From Silene noctiflora (taxonomy: Eukaryota > Streptophyta > Magnoliopsida > Caryophyllales > Caryophyllaceae), in assembly GCA_009801015.1 (NCBI GenBank), contig VHZZ01000232.1, forward strand, positions 159,367 to 207,328: a stretch of DNA of 47,962 nt, written 5' to 3'. Each line of letters begins with the position of its first letter. The stretch's first letter is position 1. Both the position numbers and the translations under genes were made by a program. Positions 12,859 to 24,857 of this stretch are shown piece after piece. Under the pieces are notes generated by a model, which saw nothing but the letters and a program-made list of their open reading frames with translations, was not told the origin of the DNA and did no database searches.

Positions 12859-13280
12859 CATATACACATATATATATAGTATTTAAAGTAAATGTGTTAG
12901 TCGCTAATATATAGTCCGTATTTTCCAACAGTAAACATGAAGGTTGTCAATAATATAGATACTCCTAGGAAAGTTACTATAGCATACACTCCATATTATC
13001 CATATATATTGTACAAAAAATAAGGATTGAGGAAAAAGAAGAAACATTGAATGCATAATAAACTATAATACTAAATGCACGCTTCAGTTTTTATAATCAT
13101 ATTAATAAGTTGATGAGTGGCTTGATGGAGTTGAAATAGTTGACTCCCAATATAATCATGTCTACTGGCCATCAAGTTGGCATGCGCCCATGCCCAATCC
13201 CATTAAATTATAAGTATATGCCTCAGCATGCCAACTGCCCCGAAACATACAGTGCATGTGTAGTGTACGTTAGTCATTCT

Positions 13281-13459
13281 AATTAATCTTTTTCTTTTAA
13301 TCCAGATTTGAGCCGGGTAGGGCCTCTAGGGCGGAAAAGCTCTCCCTCATGAGTTTCAACACTGCTGCGTTCTCAGGGCTCAAACACGAGACCTCTGGTT
13401 AAGCTAGAACAATCCCTTACCAGTTGATCTAAGTGCTCATGGGTAATTAATCTTTTCTT
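13281..13459 (-). mobile_element. tRNA-derived SINE, antisense copy with target duplication
   Basis: Read on the minus strand the element starts near 13444 and has an A-box-like TAGATCAACTGG and a B-box-like GTTTGAGCC (internal RNA polymerase III promoter), then a body ending in a short A-rich tail near 13297. Direct repeats AATTAATCTTTTTCTT (13281-13296) and AATTAATCTTTTCTT (13445-13459) flank it as a target-site duplication. Plant tRNA-derived SINEs are typically 100-300 bp, which fits. It is the longer of two copies found 200 bp apart. Confidence 0.8.
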
Positions 13460-13622
13460 GGTACCGACAAGTTGGCCTATTAAATCAGGGTAGTCTGGGT
13501 GTCAACAGTCAAGGTTATTATCATCTATGGGTCTATGACATCGAGTTTCAATTGAAGGCGTGGTATAAAGAGGATCTCAAATTAGTTAGAGAATGTGTGG
13601 AGTTGGTAAATCATCACACCCG

Positions 13623-13794
13623 CATTAGTGAACCCAAGGGGTTGTTCTAGCTTAACCAGATGTCTCGTGTTCGAGCCCTAGGAACGCAGCAGTGGTAAAA
13701 CTCATGAGGGAGATCTTTACCACCCTAGTGGTCCTACCCGGCTCGAATCCGGATTAAACCGGATGATTTACAAAAAAAAAAAAACCACATTAGT
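13623..13794 (+). mobile_element. tRNA-derived SINE, sense copy, 5' truncated
   Basis: This is the same family as the neighbouring antisense copy: matching GTTCTAGCTTAACCAGA, a B-box-like TGTTCGAGCC, AACGCAGCAGTG and CTACCCGGCTCGAATCCGG. It ends in a run of 13 A (13772-13784). Short direct repeats CATTAGT at 13623-13629 and 13788-13794 flank it. The part that would carry the A box is missing, so it is probably a 5'-truncated insertion. Confidence 0.78.
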
Positions 13795-14439
13795 TACACC
13801 AACAACATGCGACGTCAATACATCATCAACACTCAGCACAATCGACACAAATATAAAAAATTCATCCATAATAATAAACTACAAATTACTACCATAGTAT
13901 CACATACGAAGTATAATATTTCATAAAATCTAATCAATCATTTGTTCACCTTTAATTAAAATATCATTTACAAAGAATAAATACGGTAAACAAATAACAA
14001 TATTAGCAAAATATAGTAACAATATTAGAGAGATATCTCATAAGCTTATTTTAATTTTAATCTTTTATAAATATTGTACTTGTATAACTTTTTACAAAGT
14101 CAAATACTTACGGAAAACTAAAAACAAATACAATAACTAATGATATAAATAATTAGTTGAGACTACATCAAACTCGGATATTAATAAGTAACATGTAAAC
14201 AGAATATTATGTCCAATTTAAAATGAAATGACCTTAAGATTTTAATTGGATGTACTAATTAGGATAAAAGTCAATTTCATCATTTTTATATCTAAATAAA
14301 TCCATAAATTTGTCAAATTCTAGATGGCAAGACCTTAAACAATTTATTAATTGGATATACATATACTAATCTTGTTTAAAAGTCAACCTTTTGAATTTTA
14401 AAGCAACAACAACTACAAGCCATTACTCTCAAGAACCAT

Positions 14440-14447
14440 TATATAAA
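14440..14447 (+). promoter_or_regulatory. TATA box of the GH18 gene
   Basis: TATATAAA lies 41-48 bp before the ATG at 14488. It predicts a short leader of about 10-20 nt and a start site downstream of the out-of-frame ATG at 14454. Confidence 0.5.
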
Positions 14448-14487
14448 CAACACATGAATACACATGAAAATGCATAACTAACAAATC

Positions 14488-15417
14488 ATGGAAATCTCAA
14501 AATTCAACAAAAATAATCCCATCTTTCTACCAATAATCTTGAGTTTAATCACCTTATTTACCCCAAAAATAACCCAAGCAAAAAACTCAAACATTTTCAG
14601 AGAATACATAGGAGCAGAGTTCACAAATGTTACCTTTTCAGATGTACCAATCAACCCAAATGTCCAATTTGACTTCATTCTCTCTTTTGGCATTGACTAC
14701 ACCTCTACTTCTCCTCCTTCTCCTACAAATGGTAACTTCAACATTTTCTGGGACAACCAAAATCTGTCACCTTCCCAAGTTTCCCTAATCAAGCATAAAC
14801 ACAAAAACGTTAGGGTCGCGTTAAGCGTTGGAGGGGACAGTGTGTTCAACAATCCAGCTTATTTCGACCCCATTTCAGTTCAATCATGGGTCTCCAACGC
14901 ATTCACTTCCCTAAAGAAAATCATCATACAAAACAATCTCGACGGGATTGATATTGATTACGAGCACTTCAAGGCTGATCCACCAACTTTTGCACAGTGT
15001 ATAGGACAGCTTATAACAAGGCTTAAGCGCGAAAAGGTGATTAAATTCGCTTCCATAGCGCCGTTTGATGATGAAGATGTCCAAAGTCATTATACTGCAT
15101 TATGGAAAAGTTATGGACATGTTATAGATTACGTAAATTTTCAATTTTATGCGTATGATAATACAACAACGATTCCTGAATTTATCAAGTATTACGAGGA
15201 GCAAACAAAGAATTATAAGGGGGGTAAGATTCTAACGAGTTTTATAAGTGACGGAAGTAAGGGATTACCGCCGGCGACAACGTTTTTTCCGGCGTGTAAG
15301 ATACTAAAGAAAAGAAGACAACTATATGGGATATTTGTATGGTGTGCTGATGAATCCAAGAGTTTGGGTTTCCGTTGTGAGAAGGAATCCCAGTCATTGC
15401 TTGCTGCTCGCTACTAG
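14488..15417 (+). CDS. Secreted class III / GH18 chitinase-like protein (chitinase 2-like), intronless
   Basis: A single-exon frame of 309 residues. A signal peptide covers about residues 1-31 ([12 protein letters not shown]). GH18 landmarks are all present: the SVGG strand at 113-116, the catalytic DxxDxDxE motif DGIDIDYE at 152-159 with the acid/base Glu at 159, and QFYAYD at 219-224. Length and lack of introns fit the plant chitinase 2-like branch (tulip-bulb chitinase type), which hydrolyses beta-1,4-GlcNAc polymers in defence or acts as a storage or lectin-like protein. Because the catalytic carboxylates are kept, enzyme activity is plausible. AATAAA at 15562-15567 is a likely polyadenylation signal. 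Confidence 0.9.
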   Translation: MEISKFNKNNPIFLPIILSLITLFTPKITQAKNSNIFREYIGAEFTNVTFSDVPINPNVQFDFILSFGIDYTSTSPPSPTNGNFNIFWDNQNLSPSQVSLIKHKHKNVRVALSVGGDSVFNNPAYFDPISVQSWVSNAFTSLKKIIIQNNLDGIDIDYEHFKADPPTFAQCIGQLITRLKREKVIKFASIAPFDDEDVQSHYTALWKSYGHVIDYVNFQFYAYDNTTTIPEFIKYYEEQTKNYKGGKILTSFISDGSKGLPPATTFFPACKILKKRRQLYGIFVWCADESKSLGFRCEKESQSLLAARY

Positions 15418-17883
15418 TTTATTTTCAGTCTCTAGTTTTATTCTAAGACTAACTGAATTGAGAAAAACTCTTATAAGACGGTTTGACAATAGCTATTCTG
15501 GTTTTACAATAACAATTTTATGTATGAAACAGTTTTACGACTAGATTACGATATTATCTATAATAAAGGGTTATATTGTCCATTCATAAAAGTTAAGTTT
15601 TTTTTTTTTTTTCGAAAGAGTGGATTTTAGTAGCTAAAACTTGGGTGAAATTCTCAAAGGTCTTAAACTCAAGTCTCCTTAAGAACAATCTTGTGAAGTG
15701 TTTACAGCCTAAGTTTATGTCTTCTAGACTTCGAATCTGTCACTCTTGACCTCTCGAGTGGTTTACCTAATATACGCAGAGAATTCACCCAATACACAAT
15801 ACGCTAGTAACACACTAAAAATGGCAGCTGCCGGCTCCCACATCACCAAAAACAAAAGTAAAGTTTCTTTCTAGTTTCCATCAGAATGGGCCGCAACCCA
15901 CATGCCTCCGGTAAGTTACAAGACACTAAAACCCAATGAATTTAAGTCCCCCTCTTTAACGCTGGTCTGGCCCAACAGAGAATTAAGAGGCCTTCACGGT
16001 ATTACACCCAAGTAGACATGACAAAATTGGCTCGGTTTGAATAACCCAGTTTAAACCTGGCTTGCACCCAAACATAGAGCTCAAATAACTCGATAACAAG
16101 AAACCCGAAAATGACCCAAAACCCGAAACGACCAGATGCAGCTCAAAATTTTGCAAACCCAAAATGACTCAACCTGAATAGACTTGACTCACTCTGACCC
16201 AATTGACTCGTTTGTGTAAATAACATCTAGTTGTCGAGGTTTATAGGTCTAGCATTCTAGTTCTATCTGGATCACTCTTAACTATAAGGAAAACAAAATC
16301 AAGGAATTATCTGTCAAGTTCAAATAAGATTTCATCCAAACCTATGATCCATTAGGGAGGGAGTATTTCTTATCTGACGACACCGTGTAATCATGTTGAC
16401 AAAGCAAGAGGCACGACTGTATTAGTGTAGGTAATGTACTAGGCCTTGTTCTAAGACCGAAACCGTCTGAACTGAATTTAATGGAGCTGAGCTCAACTGA
16501 ACTGAATGAATCTGAACCGAACTAAAATAAAGAGAATTTGTGAAAAGAAAAACTGAACTGAATTAAATGAAGCTGAACTGAACTGAAATTAAGTCCAAAA
16601 GAACAGGGATCTAATCTAGCCGATAAATACCGAATAATGAGAAAGACTAATAGCTGATAATGATATATCACACATCTAATCCCAAAAATGGCGGTATAAT
16701 TGAGAGAGTGAATAGAAAGGTGCAATAAAGAGAGGATGTATTCATGTATTAGACAGTTTAATAACCTTTTTTTATCACTAATATTAAGTCTTGTCTTTTC
16801 TTATGCTTATCTTCTATTCAATCTTTCAATGGTGGTGGGGGAGACTCAACTTCGACCACTTGCTGTTAAATGCATCAACTTTTTCAAACTGTTTAACCAT
16901 GCACATAATTTAATCATGCATGCATTTAGACAAGTAGAATTTATCTCAGAAAAAACCATTCCCAAAACATAATCTAACTACAGATAGTCAGTCAGACAGT
17001 CACCCATGAAACCGATCTAACTTTTAACGTAAATTGAGATCAATCATATATTAGAGAAAGAGGAACATTAGGCTGAATAAGAGGGAGTAATGATTTTGAC
17101 TTTTGAGCCTCATTTACGTTAGGTTATGAAAAAGGCATTGAAAGGTCAAAGGCAGGAAATGATGGAGATGCAAATCCTGCAAATTTACAGGATCAATCAG
17201 GTAGCTTTTCTCTTTATTTTGGTGCGGCGTTGACATGCAAAATACAGCAGCCTATAGCCATCTTCGTTGACCCTCATCTCAATTCTCAAACCTACCCAAC
17301 TACATCATATATCACCATTTTTGAGATTTGTGATTGGTTATTGCACACATGCACTATTACTATTAGTTACTAAGTTAGTCATTATTTCCAATAACCCAAA
17401 TAATTAATCATCCATCCATGTCGCCAAAAGCATCAGAATGTTTACTTCTTAATCTCATCCTATGCTTTCAACGGTTTGACTAAGCATCTTTTTTTTTCAG
17501 GAGTGTGTTACGTCCAAGACTAAAACAAAACTAGAAAGCAACTAGAAAGCGACTGCACCAAGGATAAAGATAATTAGAATATGTATAATGCACGTTTATT
17601 TTGATTTTGAGAATCCGCCTCAGCTGCCATAAAAAAAATGAAAAACTTGATACGCCTGATATATGACGCTGACTTTGCAAACCCTATTGCTTGGGACAAG
17701 AATAGCAACCCTAATCCGCTAAAGATTTGGGAAGGGAATGATAAATTAATCATATGCCAACTGCATGTTTCAAGTAGGAAAGAGGTTTTGACCTTGTTAA
17801 TAAAATGTGTGAATAGCTAAAAAAAACAAAGATGCATATCCAATGTCTATCGAAGGAAGTCTGAAGAAGAGATTGACCTTTAA

Positions 17884-17931
17884 TGTAACCTGTAATCTGT
17901 AATCTGTAATCTGTAATCCGCAATCCGCAAT
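17884..17931. repeat. 7-bp tandem repeat (TGTAATC)n
   Basis: About six consecutive units of TGTAATC and its variant CGCAATC. It is a short microsatellite with no gene context. Confidence 0.8.
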
Positions 17932-18733
17932 CTTCACAACTGCAATCTGCATATTAGTCATTTTGATTAATTTTGAGTCACTGAGCCGGTTTTGATTTAG
18001 GAGTAGAATAACACAACATACTGTGGGCTGGGGGGAATATTTGACCCGCGGGCCACAATCAGGCCACATCCATAACAATCCTTGACTGCATGTACATCAC
18101 CAGAAAAGATAGTTCTAGAAGAGTAGAAATAAAGTGTGCAGTCCCACTGCGCACCATGGCTATGTGGCTGTTAAGGTTTGCATAGATACCCCATAATTCA
18201 ACTTAGGACATTCCTAGAATCATAGAGGCACGGTGGAGGCTACAGTAGTTATTAACTTAGTGTCGATTTATGCTTCTTTCTCTTCATTTCCATCGTTGAC
18301 GCTGTGTGTCAGGGGTGGGGAAGTATTCAGTAACCATGTTACAGGGGTGAAAAAATTTGCACATGCCTATTTTATGGGACTAGTGAGCTCCCGTAAGATT
18401 GTCCTCAATCATCATACAAGAATATAGATGAACAATGCTTTCTACAGTAAAAACAAGTACAAGAAAAACAGAATCAGACCCAAATCTGAAGCTTAACATC
18501 TTAAAGCCTAAGACTTAACCAATATGTAGCCTCATTGCTATCAATTTCAGTCACTTTTCTACCAATCTACTTCGTAATTATATTGTTTTAGGAAAAATAA
18601 ATACTATATCAAATGTTTATATATCAATGAGCAATATACGCCTAACCCTATAAGGGTTTTATTTCTATCCTACTTTCAAGTTTGAAATAATCCAGCTTTC
18701 TTCAAAGGAGTTTTCCTTCCTTAAACACAAATA

Positions 18734-18857
18734 CTTGTGTAAGACGGCTTTACATAAACTTATCGTAAAATTGAGTCTTTTAATAACTATTACCCACTAA
18801 TATGATTATGTTTGGATCCGTTTTACACTATGTTTGTGTAAAACTGTCTTACACAAG
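18734..18857. mobile_element. Miniature inverted-repeat element, CTTGTGTAAGACGG ends
   Basis: The ends CTTGTGTAAGACGG (left) and CTGTCTTACACAAG (right) are inverted copies with one mismatch, 124 bp overall and AT-rich inside. Related fragments occur near 15470 and 34810. I found no clear target duplication, so the superfamily is unassigned. Confidence 0.6.
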
Positions 18858-21576
18858 ACTAACTGTTATTATACTTTCTTCGCTTGTAATAAAAAATACG
18901 TTGAATTCCGACTCCACAATGTTTTCAAATCATTTTCATTTCTAACCACTATGAAAATCATTGACAAGAAACAACATAAGAATTGTTAGAAACATCATTT
19001 TATCAACTCCATCATTGTATCAACTATAGAATGTCATGACTAAGTGGACAAACCAAATCAAATTGTTTGAATGACAATTAAGGGGAAATTTTAGTGAAAG
19101 TGACAAGACAAGGGCAAGCAATACAATTCATTTGGTGGCAAAGTATTTTTTGTATATGCATGCAAGGGTATGTTGGTTTTCAATTGGTGCTCAACCAGCA
19201 ATTGCCCAACCATCTGATGAAACATTGTCCCAAGTAAATTCTATAGTTTCTCTCATCACACATACAGAAAACTATGTACTCCTGCATCTTCATTTTTCAA
19301 CTCGAATCTAACCCAAATATTTTCGTGTCACCTATATCAACCATTTGCAACAATAGGTCGTGATTTTTTTAGCTAAACCACTAATCTTGTGTCAAGTCCG
19401 TCTCAAGTTAAGAGGCGTCTCAGTTTAGTACGCTCTACTGACTAGTGACTACTCTCATGTACGTATACTCTATTCTGCAACAAAGTCCAAGTAGTAAATC
19501 ATTTCCATTTTCCACTGCTCAGCAGTCAGCACTATATACTTTTAAGGTTTAGGTGCCTGTTTTCAATCTTATAGTGATAGTGATCGAATTGATGGACCCA
19601 GTGAACCACTTTCTAAGATGCCATATAGCTTCCCCACTATCCCTTTCTACTAACACTAATAGTGCATACATAATCTCATTATTCTCATGCATGTTAGTCT
19701 TCATCTCAATAAGCAAGCTGATTTTCGGAACATATTCGATCTATCCATCTCGACTCTCCTCGACCTGAGCTATGCGCCATCCTCCGCGAGAATGCTACTT
19801 GAGTTTCAATTTCTAGTTAGTTTCACTTTTCAGGATGCCTATCCCTCTCTCAGTCTCTTGTACCCAAAAAAAACAAGCTAATTAGACAAATTTATAAAAA
19901 AGTTCATATTTTCCTTGAGGCGTCGCACGTTTGTAGCATCATTCAACCCATTAACAACTAGGCCAAGTTCTGCTCAAAGTTCTCGAAACTGAAAAGAAAT
20001 TCAGCCATACAAAATTTAAATTGCCAATCCTGAATATAAGGAGGCAGAACATTTCATTAATTAAAGATTTTACATTAGAAATCTTTGAAACCTCTAAATT
20101 GAGGGAGTTTGAGTTTAAGATACAGGGTCTCATCGTTCATCCTACCTACAACTACTTTGGTTTGTGTAATAAGACTTTTTTTAATCCAATGCGCAATTTA
20201 GTAGAAGAGAGGTTGGGGCCTTTTGAGGCTTCTTTCATGGCCTTCAAACAATAGGGAGACAACCAGTAGATATATAAATGTAAATGTAATAGGAATATCA
20301 AAAATTTGACACAGATTTTATTCGCCTAACAGAACAGTGCTCACTCAACTACTACTTCCTTGAAATATCGGACGTCTAGTTTTATGTCTCCACTAAACTC
20401 GATATATCCCAAGCCATCCACAAAGCATCATGAATAATGCCGATAACACACAATCTGTTTAATGATTAATTCCGAAATTCCTAGTGATGAGCTCGATAAA
20501 ATACCTTGCCTTATGCAAAAACCTCTACAACAACAATGATATTAAATGATTATATCAAGTGTTATTTTTTTTTTTTTTTTGCCTAGATACTAAATCAAGT
20601 GTTTTAGCTCCAATAAAATGACAATACCATTACCTCATGTAATCTCATATACATATCCCACAAGGTGCCATTCTATCCCTCAAAAGTGGCATGGGAGACG
20701 GGAGGATTACTACTGCAGTAATACAAAGGGGTCCTAGTTACTTCCCGTAGCAAGTTTATTGTTTTACCGAGTAACTCACTATTCTGACTTCTGCCCATGA
20801 AAACGTTGATATAGCAATTCTTTTCACTATCCTATTTCCCCAAACTAAAGTTGCTAGTATCACAAAAGCAGTAAAGTTATCCCCCCATAAGTAATATCAC
20901 GACTCCATTCTCAACGATCCAGACATAAGACCTCTGAATAAGTGGACTTCGTCTTTTACTCTCATAAAATTTACTCTTCCCTTCGTTTGAGCAATCTTTA
21001 TCTTCTAAGGGCTCAACTTGTACTGAGGGCAATTTTCACGAGGTAATGGGAGTTCAGAAACAGAGAAAAAATTATAGTGATACATTCAGATATCAATCAT
21101 CCATACATGGGATTTTATTTTCCTATATTACGGGTGACACTAGTATCAATAACAAGCACTACTACTACTACTAAAGTATAATATTTAATCAACATTTCAT
21201 TTACTTCTTTGTAGAAAACCCTAACCTCACATACCGTACCCCCTCCATACAGACCGTGAACCATAGTGCGATTAGAGAATATTAAAGTCACTTCAATGTT
21301 CAGTCACATGAATTGAGACAATACTGCATCTGATGCAAAGAAAAAAAAGGCTACTAACCTTTTCTTTGTGGGGTGGGGAAAAATAGGAGAGCAATGGTAG
21401 AGCCCTTAATGGACAGAGACATCGTAGGAAATGAGTCAACTACTCAACCCTGTGTTCAACAAAATTCCTAATTACCTTCTCATTTATATAAGTTAGCAAA
21501 GAGAGCATCAAAGCATTCTCACTTCATTCCCAGTTTATTTCATTTACTTTCCATAACCACAACACCTTAAAAAGCC

Positions 21577-22742
21577 ATGTACAATTTATACGAGCATTCA
21601 TCTTGTTTGTTTGGCCAGTTTGAACCTTCCAATTTATCACAACTATTCAGGGAGTCTCTTACATGTGAATTTGACTCTGTTGACGAGACTGGAATGGCTG
21701 AGAATGCTAACGGTAGTACTAGTACTGGTAGTAGTTATATAGGTTCACCAAGTTCGCCTTTAAGCTGTACCAGTAGTCATCCACTTAATTCCACTAGGAA
21801 GTTGTTTAAGAGAAGCCTAAGTAGTTACTCCCTCCACAAAAAAGAGATCTACACACCTGTTTCAGATCCTCATATAAGCATTTCAAACCTGAATTTGGGA
21901 TCCATGAGACGAGTGTCTAGTACATTTGATCTAGATCAGGTAACTCTTCCAACAGTCGGATAGTCCCTCCATCCCATTAATATTGTCGCCAGTTTTTGGG
22001 TCATTCCCAATATAATTGGCCCTTTCTTTACCTAGTAAAATCAAAAATTCAATTTCTCAAACAATCTCTACTTAACTACTTCCGTAACATGCTCCATTCT
22101 GAAGATGCACCTCGTGGGGACGGAATGTAACTGTTATATGATGTCTTTCATTTAAATTTTGACTCAAGGGGAAAAAATGTATAAAAAAACTCAAACATGA
22201 ACTCTATTAAATGGAGTATGTACCTTCATACTGACGAATCTGCTGATCTTATCTTGACAGGTAGTTAAGATGCAACATCAGCATTACCACCATGACGCAA
22301 GTCCCCTGGCAAATGAAACCACGAGCATTATTATTGAAGGTATGACGAAGCCATGTCGATATAGTCCTACCGAGAAGAAGCAAAGGATTGAAAGGTATCG
22401 CAGCAAGAGAAGCCAAAGGAACTTCAGCAAAAAAATTCAGGTCAGTCTATACTTCCAAGGTAATTTTGCAACTTGATAAAAAGATAATATATGTTATATC
22501 ATTCAAAGAACTTGCTGAATGTAAAATTAACACAATCCTGTACTGTGATTGGGGATCAGTATACTTGTAGGAAGACGTTAGCTGATAGCAGGCCAAGAGT
22601 TCGAGGCCGGTTTGCAAGGAACAACGAACTCGAAAAGTCAGACTACTCTACAGATATAAAATGGAGTCAAATGGCACGTGATGTGGACGAAGAGGATTGG
22701 ATTCTTCTCCTAGACTCCATCTCATCCAATATAGTTCCATAA
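21577..22742 (+). CDS. CCT-domain (CMF-type) transcriptional regulator, 3 exons
   Basis: Exons 21577-21939, 22261-22440 and 22560-22742 join in phase 0 to give 241 residues. The CCT domain (about residues 157-201) is split across exons 2 and 3: QRIERYRSKRSQRNFSKKIQ is followed by YTCRKTLADSRPRVRGRFAR. The highly conserved second half is intact and basic, as required for nuclear import and for contact with DNA or NF-Y. There is no B-box and no response-regulator domain, so this is a CCT-motif family (CMF) protein rather than a CONSTANS-like or PRR protein. Upstream are a Ser-rich segment (46-68), a short GSMRRVSSTFDLDQ motif and a His-rich stretch; the C terminus is acidic (DVDEEDW). CMF proteins modulate flowering, metabolism or stress responses. 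A particular orthologue cannot be named from sequence alone. Confidence 0.88.
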
Positions 22743-22836
22743 TTGGTCGTAGCAAATAGCAATTAAGAATATCTAGGGAAAGAGGAGTGAACTAGCAAAA
22801 TCAAATAATGTCCGACTAAAAGTTCTTCAGTTGGTT

Positions 22837-22960
22837 TCTCTTGTGACGGAGGAAATGTGACCATTTTATGATAAAAAGGAACCATCCATAAATTATTATT
22901 TATCAGGTGACATTTTATCATAAAATGGTCCCAACTCGCATTTCTCCGTTACAAATGAGA
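22837..22960. mobile_element. Miniature element with TCTC..GTGACGG ends and internal hairpin
   Basis: The left end TCTCTTGTGACGG and right end CCGTTACAAATGAGA are inverted. Inside, GACCATTTTATGATAAAA (22859-22876) pairs perfectly with 22913-22930, so the transcript could fold into a long hairpin. It starts 95 bp after the CCT stop codon and may lie in that gene's 3' UTR. Related copies are at 24685 and 46792. Confidence 0.65.
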
Positions 22961-23135
22961 ATTTTTGAAGTTCTTTGGGCATGAATCATGTATATAAAAG
23001 CTAGTGGTTGAAGCTATGCCTATAACTTGATTTTAATGGTCAATTCATTCGAAACAGTGTGCATGAAGAAATCATGTAAGTAGCAATGCAAGCATTTCCC
23101 AGTACCATTTTGAGTGCACAATTCTATTCAGAAGT

Positions 23136-23210
23136 TACTACTTCCTTTGTCTCGGTCATACCTTTTTTATTTTAATCAAAGGTAAACAAATGATTGAAAC
23201 GTAGGGAGTA
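23136..23210. mobile_element. Stowaway-like MITE fragment
   Basis: A diverged left end (TACTTCCTTTGTCTCGGTCAT), the core AATCAAAGGTAAACAAATGATT and the right end GTAGGGAGTA match the other Stowaway-like copies in the window (TA target, CTCCCTCCGT ends). Confidence 0.6.
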
Positions 23211-23360
23211 CTATATCGGATAAAATGGATTCACAAACGATCTCAAGGTAAGTTAATTGACGGTCCAACAAGCAATGATAGTCAGAAGTAACATAACATA
23301 GTCATGGAACTTGTAAACTAAAACAGTCAGCAAAGATATATGGTGACAAGCAGCTACCGT

Positions 23361-23935
23361 TTAAACTGACTGCTGATGTAAAATGGTAATCAAATTGCGA
23401 GTTCCGTAAGTCGGGCAATTAGACAGCAACAATTGGACGATGCAAGCCTGATCCTCTGCCATAATTTCCTGTAATGCCAGAAAACAATAATCTAAATCTT
23501 AATCCTGGTTTTTATCAAACCAAACCAACAATGAATTCAAGAAGAGTTATTAGTCGTAAGATGAAATTTACCTAAAATCATAACTTGTCTGTATGTGAAT
23601 TTAAATCAATGGAAGTAAACGCAAAACACTGAGTATATCAACGACGACGGTAAAGAGAGTATACCTCCAATACGCATCGTTTACAATCTTCATGAACTCG
23701 GGGAGAGAAGAGGGCTTTGATGGTACGGATTAAAGCAATCGCAGAATATCCAGGTTCATTGAATTTGAGGTATGGGATGCATCTTCTTGGTTGGCAATTG
23801 ATTTTGTAATTATTACGATTTAAGTCTCAGAGGTCTAGGGTTTGAGGAGGAACTTTAGCAGGGAGAAGATGAAGATGAAGATGAAGAGGAAGAACTGCAA
23901 CTGCAACTGAGTAATTAATTTGGGACTTGGCGGCA
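23361..23935 (-). other. Possible small spliced transcript of unknown function
   Basis: On the minus strand the sequence opens with a CT-rich leader containing a TTCATC repeat (23860-23890), CAAACCCTAGACC and two tiny frames of 8-9 codons. An open frame (23665-23826, 54 codons, no ATG) includes PRRCIPYLKFNEPGYSAIAL and ends at a consensus donor GAG|GTATAC. Splicing to the acceptor TTACAG|GAA at 23468 continues the same frame for 35 codons to a stop at 23361. The continuous frame and good splice sites suggest a real transcript, but no in-frame start codon exists. It may be non-coding, start at the internal ATG of exon 2, or be a decayed gene. I do not recognise the family. Confidence 0.28.
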
Positions 23936-24684
23936 ATTGGGCTCACCGTTCATAATATAGTTTGATTTGATTGGATCTGCATTCCGCCGTGTTCATGGAC
24001 ATAAATGACCATAATATTCATTTTATTTTAGTGAGTTTATTTTTACTCTTTTATTCTAATTCAATTATTTCTCCATTTTCTCACTCTAACTACCATCATC
24101 CGTCGGCCACCATTCACCACCCTCATCGCCGGACCACCGTCGGACATTGTACTTATTGTCCACGGGTTTCATTTTTTAACCGAGAAGATGATTCATGAAT
24201 ATAGACATTTAGAATATCGCCAAGTTCTTTTCCATTCTTGTGTGTGTTAGTTGTTTGTCAATTTCCGTGCCTCACTCCCCTGCGTTACGTCAGCGAAGGA
24301 CGTCGTGCCTCATCCCAATATCGGCGACGCCTTAAAACAAACCCTAATTTAATTAATTTAAATCAATTCGCTAATTTGATATGATATAATTAATAAACTT
24401 AATAATTAGAATTATTACTTGATCGATATGAGAATCAGCATCCATAATTGTGTAATTTGACCTATTTGATTAATTTTACGAGGGAGAGAATCGGGAGAGG
24501 TTTTTTTTCAACGAATGAGCAACTACGATAAAGGGAGACTATTTTATAATTTAATAAAGTAATGATATTATAAATAACAAATAATTTCATGTGATGTGAA
24601 ATAGTTTATGTATAAAAAATGTCACACCTTGTAACCAAAAAGTACGCTTATTATGAGAAAATGTATCAAATGAAAAGGGGCAAT

Positions 24685-24857
24685 TCTCATTTGTGACGGA
24701 AGGTATCCGTCACTTTGAGAAGACGGGTACCAAATTGTGAGACAAAAGACCCATGAGATGAGAGAGGAAAGCAAGTGGAGGGGTGCCCCCACCTTTTGCT
24801 TTATTCGTTTTGTGAGTGACATTACCCGTCACAAATACCGACCCGTCACAAGGGAGA
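24685..24857. mobile_element. Miniature element with TCTC..GTGACGG ends
   Basis: The left end TCTCATTTGTGACGG and right end ACCCGTCACAAGGGAGA are inverted over 173 bp. Sub-terminal GTGACGG/CCGTCAC repeats are present near both ends. It belongs to the same family as the elements at 22837 and 46792. Confidence 0.65.

Larger units (their letters stand above)
12859..14487. other. Intergenic region with SINE pair and AT-rich flank
   Basis: Apart from the two SINE copies (listed separately) this 1.6 kb holds AT-rich sequence with no convincing gene. The last part is the promoter side of the GH18 gene, with TATATAAA at 14440-14447, about 40 bp before its start codon. Confidence 0.5.
15418..21576. 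other. Gene-poor intergenic region
   Basis: About 6.1 kb with no frame I can tie to a protein family. It contains degenerate oligomer repeats (ACCCGAAA-type at 16090-16150, GAACTGAA-type at 16470-16600), a 7-bp tandem repeat, a small inverted-repeat element at 18734-18857 and poly-T runs (15599-15613, 20566-20580). Frames of 60-78 codons near 16736, 17638, 19553 and 20021 have no recognisable motif. The last few hundred bases are the promoter side of the CCT gene. Confidence 0.5.

Noticed and set aside
13281..13794. tRNA gene suggested by A- and B-box motifs
   Set aside because: No cloverleaf with anticodon loop; A-rich tail and target duplications show SINEs.
17884..17931. Possible CRISPR-like or regulatory array
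   Set aside because: Units are 7 bp without spacers, a plain microsatellite in a plant nuclear sequence.
16736..20254. Frames of 60-78 codons (16736, 17638, 19553, 20021)
   Set aside because: No motifs, no supporting splice structure, and length within chance expectation for AT-rich DNA.
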